Below are positions 1 through 11,279 of a DNA stretch of 64,000 bases, one piece after another. The stretch is from positions 500,001-564,000 of the forward strand of contig CAJNDS010001891.1 in the NCBI GenBank assembly GCA_905221605.1, read 5' to 3'. A model generated the notes under the pieces. That model was not told the origin of the DNA, did no database searches, and saw only the letters and a program-made list of their open reading frames with translations. Numbering within the stretch: position 1 is the first letter of the stretch; each line of letters starts with the position of its first letter. This stretch comes from Symbiodinium natans (Eukaryota; Sar; Dinophyceae; Suessiales; Symbiodiniaceae). The translations under genes and the position numbers were made by a program.

Positions 1-286
1 CCTAAACCTAAACCCTAAACCCTAAACAGCCACTAAATCCTAAACCCTAAACCCTAAACCCCAAACCCTGAGCCACTAAACCCTGAGCGCTAAACCCGAA
101 CAACCCCCTCTAGCCACTCTGATCACTCGACTTTCAGGGGGGTCCTGATTCGGTCTGCAAGCTCGCGCAGCACAAAAACGAAGGCTCCTTGTCAGAGTTT
201 AGGGCTTAGGGCTTAGGGCTTCGGGCTTCGGGCTTCGGGCTTAGGGTTTAGGGTTTAGGGTTTAGGGCTTAGGGTTTAGGGTTTAG

Positions 287-349
287 GGTCTAGGGTCTAG
301 GGTCTAGGGTCTAGGGTCTAGGGTCTAGGGTCTAGGGTCTAGGGTCTAG
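287..349 (+). repeat. Variant array of TCTAGGG (7-mer)
   Basis: Nine TCTAGGG units between TTTAGGG and CTTAGGG/CTTCGGG units (197-390). Smaller blocks lie at 16726-16766 and 59813-59840. Confidence 0.9.
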
Positions 350-528
350 GGTTTAGGGTTTAGGGTTTAGGGTCTAGGGTTTAGGGTTTAGGCACAGACC
401 CAAGAGCAACCTAGGAATACACAGGGTGCCCTTTTTGTTTTAAAGAGGCTTGTAAGGGAACCTAAACCTAACAAGCAATAAGGGCCTATGCTGGGTCCTA
501 GTAGCCTTGCGAACTTGGAACAAGGGTA

Positions 529-792
529 CTACTGGGGCACCTTGTGTGCTCGGCACCATGCACGATAGGTAACGCCCTGCACGTTCAGGAATTGCTTGAG
601 CTTGGGCAGTGGCTGGTCCATGCGAGTGCCACCTTTTTTGCGTCTCCGCGGCGGAGGGCTTTGGGCAGAGGTTTCCTGGTCCGGCGCCTCTGCAGGCGAG
701 CTCGTTCGCGGGAGCATCTGCATGCCTTCATCCATTTCCTGTTTCACCCGACCGTGGATGCCTCGACGATGGCTCTGCGAATCAGCTCCCAC
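529..792 (-). CDS. Exon-like open region, hypothetical
   Basis: A non-repeat island whose minus strand is open for 87 codons. It contains MDEGMQMLPRTSSPAEAP, a basic PPPRRRKKGG stretch and LPKLKQFLNVQGVTYRAWCR, ending at TAG. The first codon is GTG, so it is more likely an internal or terminal exon than a whole gene. Three shorter plus-strand frames overlap and look less protein-like. Confidence 0.35.
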   Translation of the reverse strand: MGADSQSHRRGIHGRVKQEMDEGMQMLPRTSSPAEAPDQETSAQSPPPRRRKKGGTRMDQPLPKLKQFLNVQGVTYRAWCRAHKVPQ

Positions 793-1149
793 GATCCCGC
801 TGCAAGTAGGTGAGCACCACGTCAGATTCTGAAGTAGCTACTATACCCTAAACCCTAAACCCTAAACCCTAAACCCTAAACCCTAAACCCTAAACCCTGA
901 TGAAACCCACATGCTGGGGTGCATGTTATAAAAGGGGGGTGGGAACAGTGCAACCCTCAGGCCCGAAAGCCCTAAACCCTAAACCCTGAACCCTGAACCC
1001 TGAACCCTAAACCCTAAACCCTAAAACGTTTCATGAACGGCTTCCCCTGTGCTAGGTTGTCTCGAGCCTGATGCCCCTTTTTGAACCGGGGCGAAATCAC
1101 AAAAAGAAGCCTTCGTGGTCAAAACCATTTTCGGATACAATCCAAAATG

Positions 1150-1269
1150 TAGGGGCCCTACTGTAATTAGAATAGGGTCTATAGGGTTTAGGGTTTGGGG
1201 GTTTATTCTAGTATCTTTGTATAGGGAACCTAAGGGAAGACTATTCGTAGTTTCTCCGACCCCTATAGG
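1150..1269 (+). mobile_element. Dispersed non-coding element, family B
   Basis: About 110 bp starting TAGGGGCC...TAATTAGAATAGGGTC and ending TCCGACCCCTATA. Related copies are at 9265-9370, 10181-10284, 38770-38872 (reversed) and 42581-42681 (reversed), with a partial copy at 12690-12770. All abut telomere-type repeat. Confidence 0.7.
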
Positions 1270-1808
1270 ACACGCATACCAAGGACACCCTCCCCAGTAC
1301 AGTGATGTCACGTCCATCATGCATCTCCCTAAGCCCCAAACCCTGGCCGGCTCTGAACCCTAAACCCTAAACCCTAAACCCTAAACCCTAAACCCTCATC
1401 TTCTAGAGTGAGTCTTCTGGGCCTCTTCTGGGCCCCCTCTGGAGTTTAGGGCTATGGTTTGGGTTTAGGGTTTAGGGTTTAGGGTTTAGGGTTTGGGGTT
1501 TTAGGGTTTAGGGTTTAGGGTTTAGGGTTTAGGGTTTAGGGTTTAGGGTTTAGGGTTTAGGGTTTAGGGTTTAGGGTTAGGATCGCGGATAGGCTCCCAA
1601 GGGAGACCCCCTGCACGAACACCCCACTCCGACGACCGATCACAGCTGAAGGTCTCTTATCTCCCCACAACAAGGCTTTCCCTAAACCCTAAACCCTAAA
1701 CCCTAAACCCTAAACCCTAAACCCTAAACCCTAAACCCTAAACCCCTAAACCCTAAACCCCAAACCCCAAACCCCTAAACCCGGAACCCGAAACCCTAAA
1801 CCCTAAAC

Positions 1809-1921
1809 GGCGGCTGGGTGGGCGGTGGTGGGGCCGGCTCCGAGGTGAACCGTCCGAGCTCCTCCGATGTAGTTCAACAGCATGGTGAGGCACTGCCGTG
1901 ATCGGTCACTGAACCTGCCAC
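1809..1921 (-). CDS. Exon-like island between telomere-type arrays
   Basis: Minus strand, after CCCTTGCAG and before GTTTAGGG. One frame (two-base offset) is open with RFSDRSRQCLTMLLNYIGGA; the other two contain stops. The downstream telomere-type array itself would supply the donor. Confidence 0.35.
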
Positions 1922-2871
1922 CTGCAAGGGTTTAGGGTTTAGGGCTTAGGGCTTAGGGCTTAGGGCTTAGGGCTTAGGGTTTAGGGTTTAGGGCTTAGGG
2001 CTTAGGGCTTAGGGTTTAGGGTTTAGGGTTTAGGGTTTAGGGTTTAGGGTTTAGGGTTTAGGTTTAAGGGTGTAGGGTCTAGGGTTTAGGGTTAGGTCTT
2101 TGGGGCTTAGGGTTTAGCGTTTACGGGTCGGGGCACTTAGTAACTAGGTACGAAGGCGGAATTCTGATTGCGACCCCAGTGGGTGGTGACTTTATCTTGC
2201 TTGGCAACACTGGTCTTAGGGGCTGAATACCCGTAGCCAAAAAACGGTTAACCTTTCATTTGTAATGGGAATATAAATAACCGAAAATGATAAAGGGTGA
2301 ACTACCCAGACCCGAAGTACGTAATAACTACTTGCGAGGTCACCCGATACTCCAAGGGCAGCTGGGTTTCGGAAGTAGCGGTTCTCCTTTTGGGGGGGGG
2401 TCCCTTAATAAGTGGATTCAAGTAAATTAGGGGTGCCCTGAACCCTGAGCCCTAAACCCTAAAGCCCAAACCCTAAACCCTAAACCCTAAACCCTAAACC
2501 GTAAACCCCCATTTTGAGAAATGCCCAGTTTGGGGCCTCTCGCATTGAACATGCCGCGTTCGCAAGCGTTCAATGCCGCGTTCGCAAGCAGAAGATACCA
2601 AGGCCGGGTCTATCACACATCTCCCTTATTAGGTTTTGGGTTTAGGGTTTAGGGTTTAGGGTTTAGGGTTTAGGGTTTGGGGTTTAGGGTTTAGGGTTAC
2701 ATCTCCCTTAACTTAGCAACAAGAGCTTGGCCCTCGAAGCCCGCTGTAAGATATTCCCAACAAGGGTTTCGGGTCTGGGGGTTTCGGGTCTGGGGGTTTG
2801 GGGCCTTGGGTTTCGGGTTTCGGGCTTCCGAATGGCCGCACCCGGCTTAGATTCCTGGAGAAGGGATACCG

Positions 2872-3023
2872 CTTGAAGGCTCATGGTACTTAGTAACCAA
2901 TTATCCCTGTACTTATAACCCCACTTACAATACCCCTAAAGGGCCTTATAGGGGTGTATCCCAAGTATAAGTAGGGTTATAAGTACAGTTATAATGGGTT
3001 ACTAAGTCCCATGAACCTCCAAG
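2872..3023. mobile_element. MITE-like palindrome, family A, full copy
   Basis: Begins CTTGAAGGCTCATGG and ends CCATGAACCTCCAAG, an inverted pair. The interior is a long imperfect palindrome around CCCCTAAAGGGCCTTATAGGGG with ACTTATAACCC / GGGTTATAAGT arms. It is non-coding, about 150 bp, and one of about ten full copies in the window. Confidence 0.8.
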
Positions 3024-3526
3024 TGGGCGTCCTGGGAAGGCGGGATGTGCGACGAGAGTTTCTCTGGTTGTTTGAAGCGTCTGCATTCTTGGGCCGTGCC
3101 CTAGACAACAAGTTCTGAAACCTTCCCTTAAATTAAATGAAAGGGGATTCCCCCAAACCCCTAAACATTAAAGCCTAAACCCTAAACCTAAACCCTAAAC
3201 CCTAAACCCTAACTCATCCTAACTCCTAACCCCTAAACCCTAAGCCCTGAACCCTACGCTCATCTCTGCTCATTCCGCCTAGCTCCATGTCAGCCACACT
3301 GATGATGGCTTCCTGGGGCTGCTTTCGGGTTTAGGGCTTAGGGTATGTGATATAAAAAAAGGGGATATACATATCTATACATACAGACAAGCATGCAATC
3401 ATAGAAATATGCGTTATGTATACAGATCTAGGGTTTCACAATCGAATATGTGGGGCTATGTGGGGCGTAGGGCCTGGAGAACACAAAAAACCCTAAACCC
3501 TAAACCCTAAACCCTAAACCCTAAAC

Positions 3527-3613
3527 TAATTCCAGATCAACCCCAGCTGCTCGGACGAGCTCCACCCGCGAGACCGTCACGGCAAAATCCAAGTGCTGGA
3601 AACCATACGTCTC
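3527..3613 (-). CDS. Exon-like island between telomere-type arrays
   Basis: Minus strand, after CTTGAAG and before GTTTAGGG. The open frame reads ETYGFQHLDFAVTVSRVELV and onward. A plus-strand frame is also open, so the strand is uncertain. Confidence 0.3.
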
Positions 3614-4200
3614 CTTCAAGGAAGGAAGGGCTTAGGGTCGAATGTTTAGGGTTTAGGGTTTAGGGTTTAGGGTTTAGGGTTTAGGGTTTAGGGTTTAGGG
3701 TTTAGGGTTTAGGGTTTAGGGTTTAGGGTTTAGGGTTTAGGGTTCAGGGGTATCACGAAGGAAGGGCTTAGGGTCTTATGTTCAGGGTTTCGGGGTAGAC
3801 CGAAGGAAGGGTTTAGGGTCGAATGTTTAGGGTTTAGGGGTATCAGGATTGACATTTAGTGACGATGTAGGGCTTAGGGCCTTGCGGTCTGGGGTTTTGA
3901 GGGCACGGGCGGGTTGAGAAAAAACGAAGAAGAACCCCTGCCGCGGAAGCAGCAAAACCCCTCTACTCCCAGACCCATTGCCTCATTTGCTACAACGGAC
4001 TCTAATGGGCCGTATTTTAAGATTGGGGGGGTAAGGGCGTTTCATCGTGTACGGGCAAAGTAGTAAATTGCTGACACCTGCTGACATCCACGGGATAAGG
4101 CTACGTTCAAGCGTGGGCTTTCTTGTCCTAAACCCTAAACCCTAAACAACCCACACCCAAGCCCTACCAGCAAAATCTAAACCCCGCTGAGCCGCCACTA

Positions 4201-4351
4201 CTTGAAGGTTCATGGTACATACTAACCAATTATAACTGTACTTATAACCCTACTGATAATACCCCTAAAGGGCCTTATAGGGGTTATCCCAATTACAAGT
4301 AGGGTGATAAGTACAGTTATAAGTGGTTATTAAGTCCCATGAACCTCCAAG
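4201..4351. mobile_element. MITE-like palindrome, family A, full copy
   Basis: 151 bp, CTTGAAGGTTCATGG to CCATGAACCTCCAAG. Nearly the same interior as the copies at 50398 and 58019. Confidence 0.8.
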
Positions 4352-5105
4352 TAAGCCCTAAACCCTAAACCCTAAACCCTAAACCCTAAACCCTAAACCC
4401 TTGGGACTCTACCTTGGGTCCCTAAGATGGTACCCTTGTCGGGCTGAGACTTCTATAGACATCCCAGGGCCCCTACAAGCCCCCACAAGTCCCTAAAAGG
4501 CCCTAAACCCTGAACCCTGAACCCTGAACCCTAAACCCTAAATCCTAAACCCTAAACCCTAAACCCTAAACCCTAAACCCTAAACCCCAGACAAGGCACA
4601 AGCCCCACTGAGCCCCAGTTATCCCCAAACCCTCGGGCTGTCCACGGTCTTCTTCAAGGCCGAAGGCGTGTCCAAGTCGGCTAACATGCCTTACGAAGGG
4701 TTTAGGGTTTAGGGGTTAGGGTTTAGGGTTTAGGGTTTAGGGTTTAGGCTTAGGGCTTAGGGCTTTGGGATTTGGATGCCCCTCGTGACGATGCAGTGGA
4801 CAGATCGCCCGGGTAGGCGCATGCATACGCAACGCTGCATTTTTTGTCAGTGCTTCTCATTGGGCTTGCCCAACCTGCAGCCCACCCCGACACTCCGTGT
4901 AAGGGTGGGCTACTGGATTTTTCATCCTTCCTGGTCTGAGCCTACCATAACAGCATGTATTGAAATTGTTCATCAAAGACTTCCTATCGGATCCAAGAGT
5001 GAGACATCTGGTATGCTCGAACCACCCTCACCGAAAAAAAAAGAACGACGCGCATTGTTCCTCCACTTCACCCCTTGAAGGTGAAAGCTGCCACCAAGAT
5101 AATCT

Positions 5106-6993
5106 TCAGCCAAATGCCAGCAGCCAATACAAGCCCAAAGGCTGCAAGACTTGGCAGATCGTAGTGGTCATCGAGTTTGTGGACGCGTCAATCGCCTGGG
5201 GGGAAGTGGATAGAGCTGTCTCGTCGCCAGCGCATACCTGGCAACCCTCAGATGAACACAGGTAATGGGCGTAAGGCGATGAGGACGAAGAGCTTGCCTC
5301 TTCATTGAAACAACACTGACATGTGTGTTGTTGAGTCCTACCAACTTTCACCACTCCGCTTGTCCAGCGTGAATCGCCTGCATTTTTGCAGTAGAGATTG
5401 CACAACCAAGGAAACTCCTGCATTTTTGCTCCAGCATTGATGCTAGCTGCAATGGCCACATTTGTCATGCCAGAATGCAGAACGCACGACTCCAGCAAGA
5501 CGTGGTAAGTGTAAGCCACAGCTGTTGGAGAGTCTAACAAAAGTTGTTCACAGGCTTCTTCAGTAACGCCCCTGGTTTCTGACTCTATCAGGGTGTCACT
5601 TCCGAACATAATATTGCTTTCCCTGACCACACTCGCATCACGAGACCCTTCGCGGTCTTCACTCACCATGGGGATACTCTGCGACGAACATCCGCAGTTT
5701 GTGGACGTCGGAGTCACTGTAGTGGTCGTCGAGGTCGTTGATGGGGCTGTCACGTCGCCAGCGCATAGCTGGCAACCCTCAGATGAACACAGGTAATGGG
5801 CATAAGGGGATGAAGACGAAGAGCTTGCCGCTTCATTGAAACAACACTGACATGTGTGTTGTTGAGTCCTACCAACTGTCACCACCCCGCTGGTCCAGCG
5901 TGAATCGCCTGCATTTTTGCAGTAGAGATTGCACAACCAAGGAAACTCCTGCATTTTTGCTCCAGCATTGATGCTAGCTGCAATAGCCACATTTGTCATG
6001 CCAGAATGCAGAACGCACGACTCCAGCAAGACGTGGTAAGTGTAAGCCACAGCTGTTGGAGAGTCTAACAAAAGTTGTTCACAGGCTTCTTCAGTAACGC
6101 CCCTGGTTTCTGACTCTATCAGGGTGTCACTTCCGAACATAATATTGCTTTCCCTGACCACACTCGCATCACGAGACCCTTCGCGGTCTTCACTCACCAT
6201 GGGGATACTCTGCGACGAACATCCGCAGTTTGTGGACGTCGGAGTCACTGTAGTGGTCGTCGAGGTCGTTGATGGGGCTGTCACGTCGCCAGCGCATAGC
6301 TGGCAACCCTCAGATGAACACAGGTAATGGGCATAAGGGGATGAAGACGAAGAGCTTGCCGCTTCATTGAAACAACACTGACATGTGTGTTGTTGAGTCC
6401 TACCAACTGTCACCACCCCGCTGGTCCAGCGTGAATCGCCTGCATTTTTGCAGTAGAGATTGCACAACCAAGGAAACTCCTGCATTTTTGCTCCAGCATT
6501 GATGCTAGCTGCAATAGCCACATTTGTCATGCCAGAATGCAGAACGCACGACTCCAGCAAGACGTGGTAAGTGTAAGCCACAGCTGTTGGAGAGTCTAAC
6601 AAAAGTTGTTCACAGGCTTCTTCAGTGACCCCCCTGGTTTCTGACTCTATCAGGGTGTCACTCCCGAACATAATATTCTTTTCCCTGACCACACTCGCGT
6701 CACGCGACCCTTCACGGTCTTCACTCACCATGGGGATACTCTGTGACGAACATCCGCAGATAGGGGCATCCACAGATGAGGGTGTCGCAGTCACCTTGGC
6801 TGCACTTAGTAGGGTAGCGATAAACTAAACTTTTAGCTGCCTTAGTAAGAAACCCAGTAAACCTAAAAAAGGCTCTAAGGATCTAAAGCCACAGTATTAA
6901 GCGCCACAGAGTCACTGTAGTGGTCAGTGGTCCATCTCCTGCTACCCATTGCGCCAAACATGCCGCAAAAGCGGCAGCAAGAACTGCAACCAT
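5106..6993 (-). CDS. Predicted secreted Cys-rich protein with three 177-residue repeats (two exons)
   Basis: Exon 1 runs 6993-6916 (ATG at 6993, 26 codons) and exon 2 runs 6794-5106 (562 codons, TGA stop), joined across a 121-bp GT-AG intron in phase 0, for about 588 residues. Exon 1 reads MVAVLAAAFAACLAQWVAG, a typical signal peptide, so the product probably enters the secretory pathway. The rest is three near-identical 177-residue units. Each has about ten cysteines, including CGC, EACEQL, LESCVL, WLCNLYC, TCQCC and SSEGCQLC, and ends in a Ser/Thr-rich linker. The spacing around EACEQL...VAYTYHVLLESC recalls PAN/Apple-like Cys domains, but I cannot confirm a family. The C-terminal 17 residues are hydrophobic, so a GPI or membrane anchor is possible. 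An exon 2-only reading starts at a GTG and lacks the signal peptide; the intron model is preferred because the Thr-Thr-Thr-Val-Thr sequence across the junction matches the internal repeats. Function unknown. Confidence 0.72.
5166..6758 (-). repeat. Tandem array of three 531-bp coding units
   Basis: Three units, about 5166-5696, 5697-6227 and 6228-6758, are offset by exactly 531 bp (177 codons) and nearly identical at DNA level. The two outer units carry most of the differences. The period keeps the reading frame, which fits recent in-frame duplication or gene conversion within exon 2. Confidence 0.9.
6795..6915 (-). other. 121-bp GT-AG intron with a direct repeat at its borders (introner-like)
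   Basis: On the minus strand the intron begins GTGACTCTG and ends CAGCCAAG; exon 2 then begins GTGACTGCG. The hexamer GTGACT therefore flanks the insert as a direct repeat, like a target-site duplication. About 78 bp of its interior (6828-6908) is clearly similar to 36190-36264. A mobile origin of the intron is inferred. Confidence 0.65.
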
Positions 6994-8394
6994 GGCCCAG
7001 CGAAAGAGTTTCCCAAGGGTCGAAGGACTCAACTTTGCCTGGTGATTATGCCAATAGTGGTCATTATATAATCAACGTAATCAACTACATTTTTATGTAT
7101 ATGTATATGTATATGCAGTTAAAGCCATTGATCATCAGCAACCACAACAAGAATATTGCAAAGAGTCACTTTCCATATGTGTTCTTTCCGGCAGCTTTCG
7201 CAATTGGCTGGAAATGCTGCACATCGATTGAATGATGAATTATGCCCCCATCCGCGAACTGAAAAGGCAGGTCTACCTACTACCTTGACACTGGCAAGTA
7301 ACCTGACATACGTACTGTGCACATTCAGGTGTGTTGATAGCACCTATGCATCTGTGCGAGTTCAGGCATACATGTGTAGACATACGATTCACATCCACAT
7401 GTTGCTGGTCATCTGATGGCTTGCTATGTGTACCTCCTAGCAGGCTTGACCCCACGGCTCTTGAAGACCCCCCGCTGCATGTAGGGAATATACCATGTGC
7501 AGGGTTTAGGGGTTTAGGGTTCGAGGGTGTTGGGGTTTGTTCTGCACTTGCAAGCCCTCTTGACTTAGGAAGCAGGGGTAGTAAGCCGGGTCGTGCGGAT
7601 TAGAAGACGGTTTCGCGGGGATACCAAGCAGACTTACCAAGTAAAAGGGCTGCCAAGTAGGATTTATGGTAGGCTTTTTTGGTCAAGCTTCGGACGTTTG
7701 CAGCTGGAAGGCGTGGCGACCCTACTTGGAGGCTCTTGGGGGGTTGTAAGTCATTAGCGTTATACTTCGGGTAGTTATCAACCCTGATGAGAACGACCCA
7801 AACCCTAAACCAAAAACCCGCAAGGAGGGGCTATTCTGAGGGAGGCGCTGTTCATGCCGTTCATGAACCGAAGCCCGAAAACCTTGGCTGCATGGGGGAT
7901 CGGACGACGACGGGACTTTTTGGGTTGATTGGTTTAGGGTTTGTAGGGTTTAGGGTTCAGGGTTCAGGGCTTGGGGTTTAGGGTTTAGGGTTTAGGGTTT
8001 AGGGTTTAGGGTTTAGGGTTTAGGGTTTGGGGGGGGGGGGGGAGGGAAGGGGGGTGGCCGGGGGCAAGGGGGGCGGGGGGCGGGGTTGTGTGGGTTTGGT
8101 GGAGCTAGCAGGTTAGGGCAGTGAGGCTCCGAAAGTTTTTGGGGTTTAGGGCGCGAAGTTTTCATTGGCTTCGACATTCAGGGTTTAGGGTTTAGGGTTA
8201 AAAATTTGGGGTTTAGGGTTTAGGGTTTAGGGTTTAGGGTCCTTTTTTTGCCAAGAAGGACCCATCACAGCCTCTCTTGCTTTCATCGGCCTTCAAGCTT
8301 TTGCACCCAAAACAGACCCAGACCGCCAAACCCTAAACCCTAAACCCTACACCCTACACCCTAAACCCTAAACCCTAAACCCTAAACCCTAAAC
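6994..8394. other. Upstream region of the secreted-protein gene and repeat
   Basis: 6994-7500 is unique sequence and would hold the 5' end of the minus-strand gene; no promoter was recognised. The rest is telomere-type repeat with a 15-G run at 8028-8043 and unassigned islands (7500-7900, 8230-8330). Confidence 0.4.
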
Positions 8395-9800
8395 CCGGAA
8401 AGGTGAGAGCCAGGCGGACTTGGGCGACTTGAAGAACTGCTTCAGGCCTGGGGCCTCAGACGCAGGTTTAGGGTTTAGGGTTTAGGGTTTAGGGTTTAGG
8501 GTTTAGGGTTTAGGGTTTAGGGTTTAGGGTTTAGGGTTTAGGGTTTAGGGTTTAGGGTTTAGGGTTTAGGGTTTAGGGTTTAGGGTTTAGGGTTTAGGGT
8601 TTAGGGTTTATGGTTAGGGTTTAGGGTTTAGGGTTTAGGGTTTAGGGTTTAGGGTTTAGGGTTTAGGGTTTAGGGTTTAGGGTTTAGGGTTTAGGGTTTA
8701 GGGTTTAGGGTTTAGGGTTTAGGGTTTAGGGTTTTCTAGCGTTTAGGGTTTGGGGCGGATTAAGTTTAGGGCATGAGGGCTCAGGGGGTTTGCAAGGCTT
8801 TTTGCGGTGTCGGGGTTCGAGGTTCAAGCTTCCAAGGGTTTGGGGCTTTTTGGGAGCCTTCAGGGTTTAGGGTTTAGGGTTTAGGGTTTGGAATTGAGGG
8901 TGCTTACCAGGGTTGTAAGGGTTTTCGGGGCTACAGTGGTTGTTGCAAGCGTTGTAGGGCGTTATGGGGACTTGCAGGGCTTCAGAACGGAGTGCCTACC
9001 ATGACAAACCCTAAACTCTAAACCCTACACTCTAAACCCTAAACCCTAAACCCTTACGGCTCCGGGCCTCGTCCATGATCGTGTCGTGGATTGCTTCCCC
9101 AACCGCTTCTCGTGATCCCATCTTCGCGATGAGAGCCTTCGGGGAGAAAAAATCACTTAGGGCTGAGGGCCAAGGCTTCCGGGTCTTAGGGTTTAGGGTT
9201 TAGGGTTTAGGGTTTAGGGTTTAGGGTTTAGGGTTTAGGGTTTAGGGTTTAGGGTTTAGGGTACAGGGGCCTTCATGAATTAGAATAGGGTCTTGGGGGC
9301 TACTATAGTATAGTTATCAGGGGACCATGCGGGAGTACTATTGGTAATTCTTCCGACCCCTATATAAAACCCCTAAACCACTACATTCAACCCCTAAACC
9401 CCTGAACGCCTATATTAAACCCCTAAACCTCTAAACCCCTTTTCTAAACACCTAAACCCCCCTATATTAGGCTCAAGGGTGGAGCCCAATACTCCTTAAA
9501 GGAACTGCCCTTCCTTCATGATGACACGACCCTGTATGATCTAAGGTCGGTTCCGTGCAGGTCGGGGTGTGAGGGGTCTTCTCTTGGTGCTCAGGGTTTA
9601 GGGTTTAGGCTTTTTGGGTTTTGGGTTTAGGGTTTAGGGTTTAGGGTTTAGGGTTTAGGGTTTAGGGTTTAGGGTTGCAGGTTTAGGGCTTTGCCCGCCC
9701 CAGCCTGCCAGGTGTCTTTGATCTCCGTGGAGACCTCTGGAGGGAGGCAGAGCTCCTCGAAGGTAGCGTCGTAGACCAATGAATACCGCTGGAAGACCGC
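8395..9800 (-). CDS. Three-exon gene fragment with telomere-repeat introns, unknown product
   Basis: Exons 9800-9690, 9136-9058 and 8454-8395 on the minus strand. The first follows CTTCTCAG and encodes AVFQRYSLVYDATFEELCLP and onward, ending at a possible GC donor (AAA then GCCCTAAAC). The second follows CGAAG, encodes ALIAKMGSREAVGEAIHDTI and ends at GTAAGG. The third follows TCTGAG and ends at GTTTAG. Phases 0 and 1+2 agree. GC donors are known in dinoflagellates. The second intron is mainly the 270-bp pure array 8464-8733; the first holds MITE-like element 9265-9370. No domain recognised. Confidence 0.45.
8464..8733 (+). repeat. Long near-pure TTTAGGG array
   Basis: About 270 bp, some 38 units, with one TTTATGG variant. 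It forms most of the second intron of the chain 8395-9800. Confidence 0.95.
9265..9370 (+). mobile_element. Dispersed non-coding element, family B
   Basis: AGGGGCCTTCATGAATTAG to CCGACCCCTATA with a GGGGACCAT block in the middle. It lies in the first intron of the chain 8395-9800. Confidence 0.7.
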
Positions 9801-10180
9801 CTGAGAAGGCAAGCAAGGGTGCCCTTGTTACAGGGATTTTTTTAGGGTTTAGGGTTTAGGGCTTAGGGTTTAGGGTTAGGGTTTAGGGTTTAGGGTTTAG
9901 GGTTTAGGGTTTAGGGTTTGGGGTTTCGGGTTTCGGGGCGAAGCTCCAGCCGCGAAGGGAGAGGGCTACAGTTGACTGGAATTCGAGTGGATAAACCCTA
10001 AACCCTATACCCTAAACCCTAAACCCTAAACAGGGAATGCTATTGCACATGGGGAAGTCTGTGGGCTCCCGCCGGTGCAATCGGAAGTTGGGTGGTCCCT
10101 GAATGCTTGGCAGCCCAGCAATATCGGGGCCTTAAAAAGAATAATTAGGGTTTAGGGTTTAGGGTTTAGGGCTACAAGTT

Positions 10181-10284
10181 TAGGGGCCTCAATAATTAGA
10201 ATAGGGTTTTGGGGGTTAGGATAGTATAACGATACGGGGACCATCAGGGAATAGTATTAGCAATGATTCCGACCCCTATATTAA
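10181..10284 (+). mobile_element. Dispersed non-coding element, family B
   Basis: TAGGGGCCTCAATAATTAGA to CCGACCCCTATATTAAAC, the best preserved copy. Confidence 0.7.
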
Positions 10285-10446
10285 ACACATTGTAGTAAGG
10301 GTACCCTTTTTGGATTTAGGGGGTTTAGGGTTTAGGGTTTAGGGTTTAGGGTTTAGGGTTTAGGGTTTAGGGTTTAGGGTTCAGGGTTCAGGGTTCAGGG
10401 TTCAGGGTTTAGGGTTTAGGGTTTAGGGTTTAGGGTACTGGGCTAC

Positions 10447-10544
10447 CAAGAATGCCAAAGAGCGGCATGCTGGACGAGACCCGTTGCGTTGCTGGAATCG
10501 CTCTCCTGCTCCTCGTCCATCAATTCCATTTCGTTGGATTCATC
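10447..10544 (-). CDS. Exon-like island ending at a MITE-type donor
   Basis: Minus strand, after AGTCAG and before GTAGCCCAG. It encodes DESNEMELMDEEQESDSSNA and onward, an acidic segment. The donor lies in the terminal sequence shared with the CTTGGTAGCCCAG MITE family, as for the exon at 33839-33869. Confidence 0.4.
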
Positions 10545-11279
10545 CTGACTGTTGTGCCTAAACCCTAGACCCTAAACCCTAAACCCTCAAACCTTAAGCC
10601 CTAAACCCTAAACCCCTACCGGGTTCCCCCTAACGTGCTCCTGACGGGGCCCTCTATATCCCAACAGGGCTTGTTCAAAAGAGTTCCCAAGATCAAGGCC
10701 GTGCGAGGCAGAGGCAAGAACCACCTCGCATTGACTTCCTAGATTAGTACGATTTGCTTGAGAACCCCCCCACCCCCCCACAAAAAAAAAATCATGATCC
10801 CGATGTGGCCCAAAAAAAGGAAGGACATCTGGCTTGTTTCTTTGCGGGGTGCTCTTGAGCAAATGGTAAAACTCGAGTTGCTAGCGACCCAAAACAGAAA
10901 CCCGAAAGACGAGGCAGCACAAGCCGACCGGACGATGATGCGCGCGCTTGCTTGCGCTTGCGGACCCTGGGGTTGCTTGGCATCCGTTGCAGCGCTGCTG
11001 GAACAGGCCTGGGGTTTTGTTTTTTGGGTTTTGATCTGGTCAGTTCTCGAAAATATTGTCCGTCCGTTTTTGGGGTGCCCTAAATAGCAGGCCCTGCCCT
11101 ATCATAAGGACCCCAAAAGGGGCCATTTTTTGGAGAAGTGACCTTCCAGGGTTCAGAAGTCCCAAAAACTGCAACAACAGCCCCCCAGACTCCAATACCC
11201 TTTAATTAAAGAATATTCCTTTTAAAAATATGTATATACATATAATATATATATATATATATAAGGCAGTGGGTCAAAA

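Larger units (their letters stand above)
1..5105. other. Telomere-type repeat region with short unique islands
   Basis: Alternating TTTAGGG and CCCTAAA arrays, two family A and one family B element, and unique islands of 60-300 bp. Apart from the islands listed separately, 4630-4700 (plus: LSTVFFKAEGVSKSANMPYE) and 1590-1680 are possible exons. 2085-2450, 3020-3180, 3330-3480 and 3790-4130 show nothing I can assign. The left end is too degenerate to be called a chromosome end. Confidence 0.5.

Noticed and set aside
1-400. A true chromosome end
   Set aside because: The first bases are degenerate, change orientation within 200 bp and resemble the many internal arrays.
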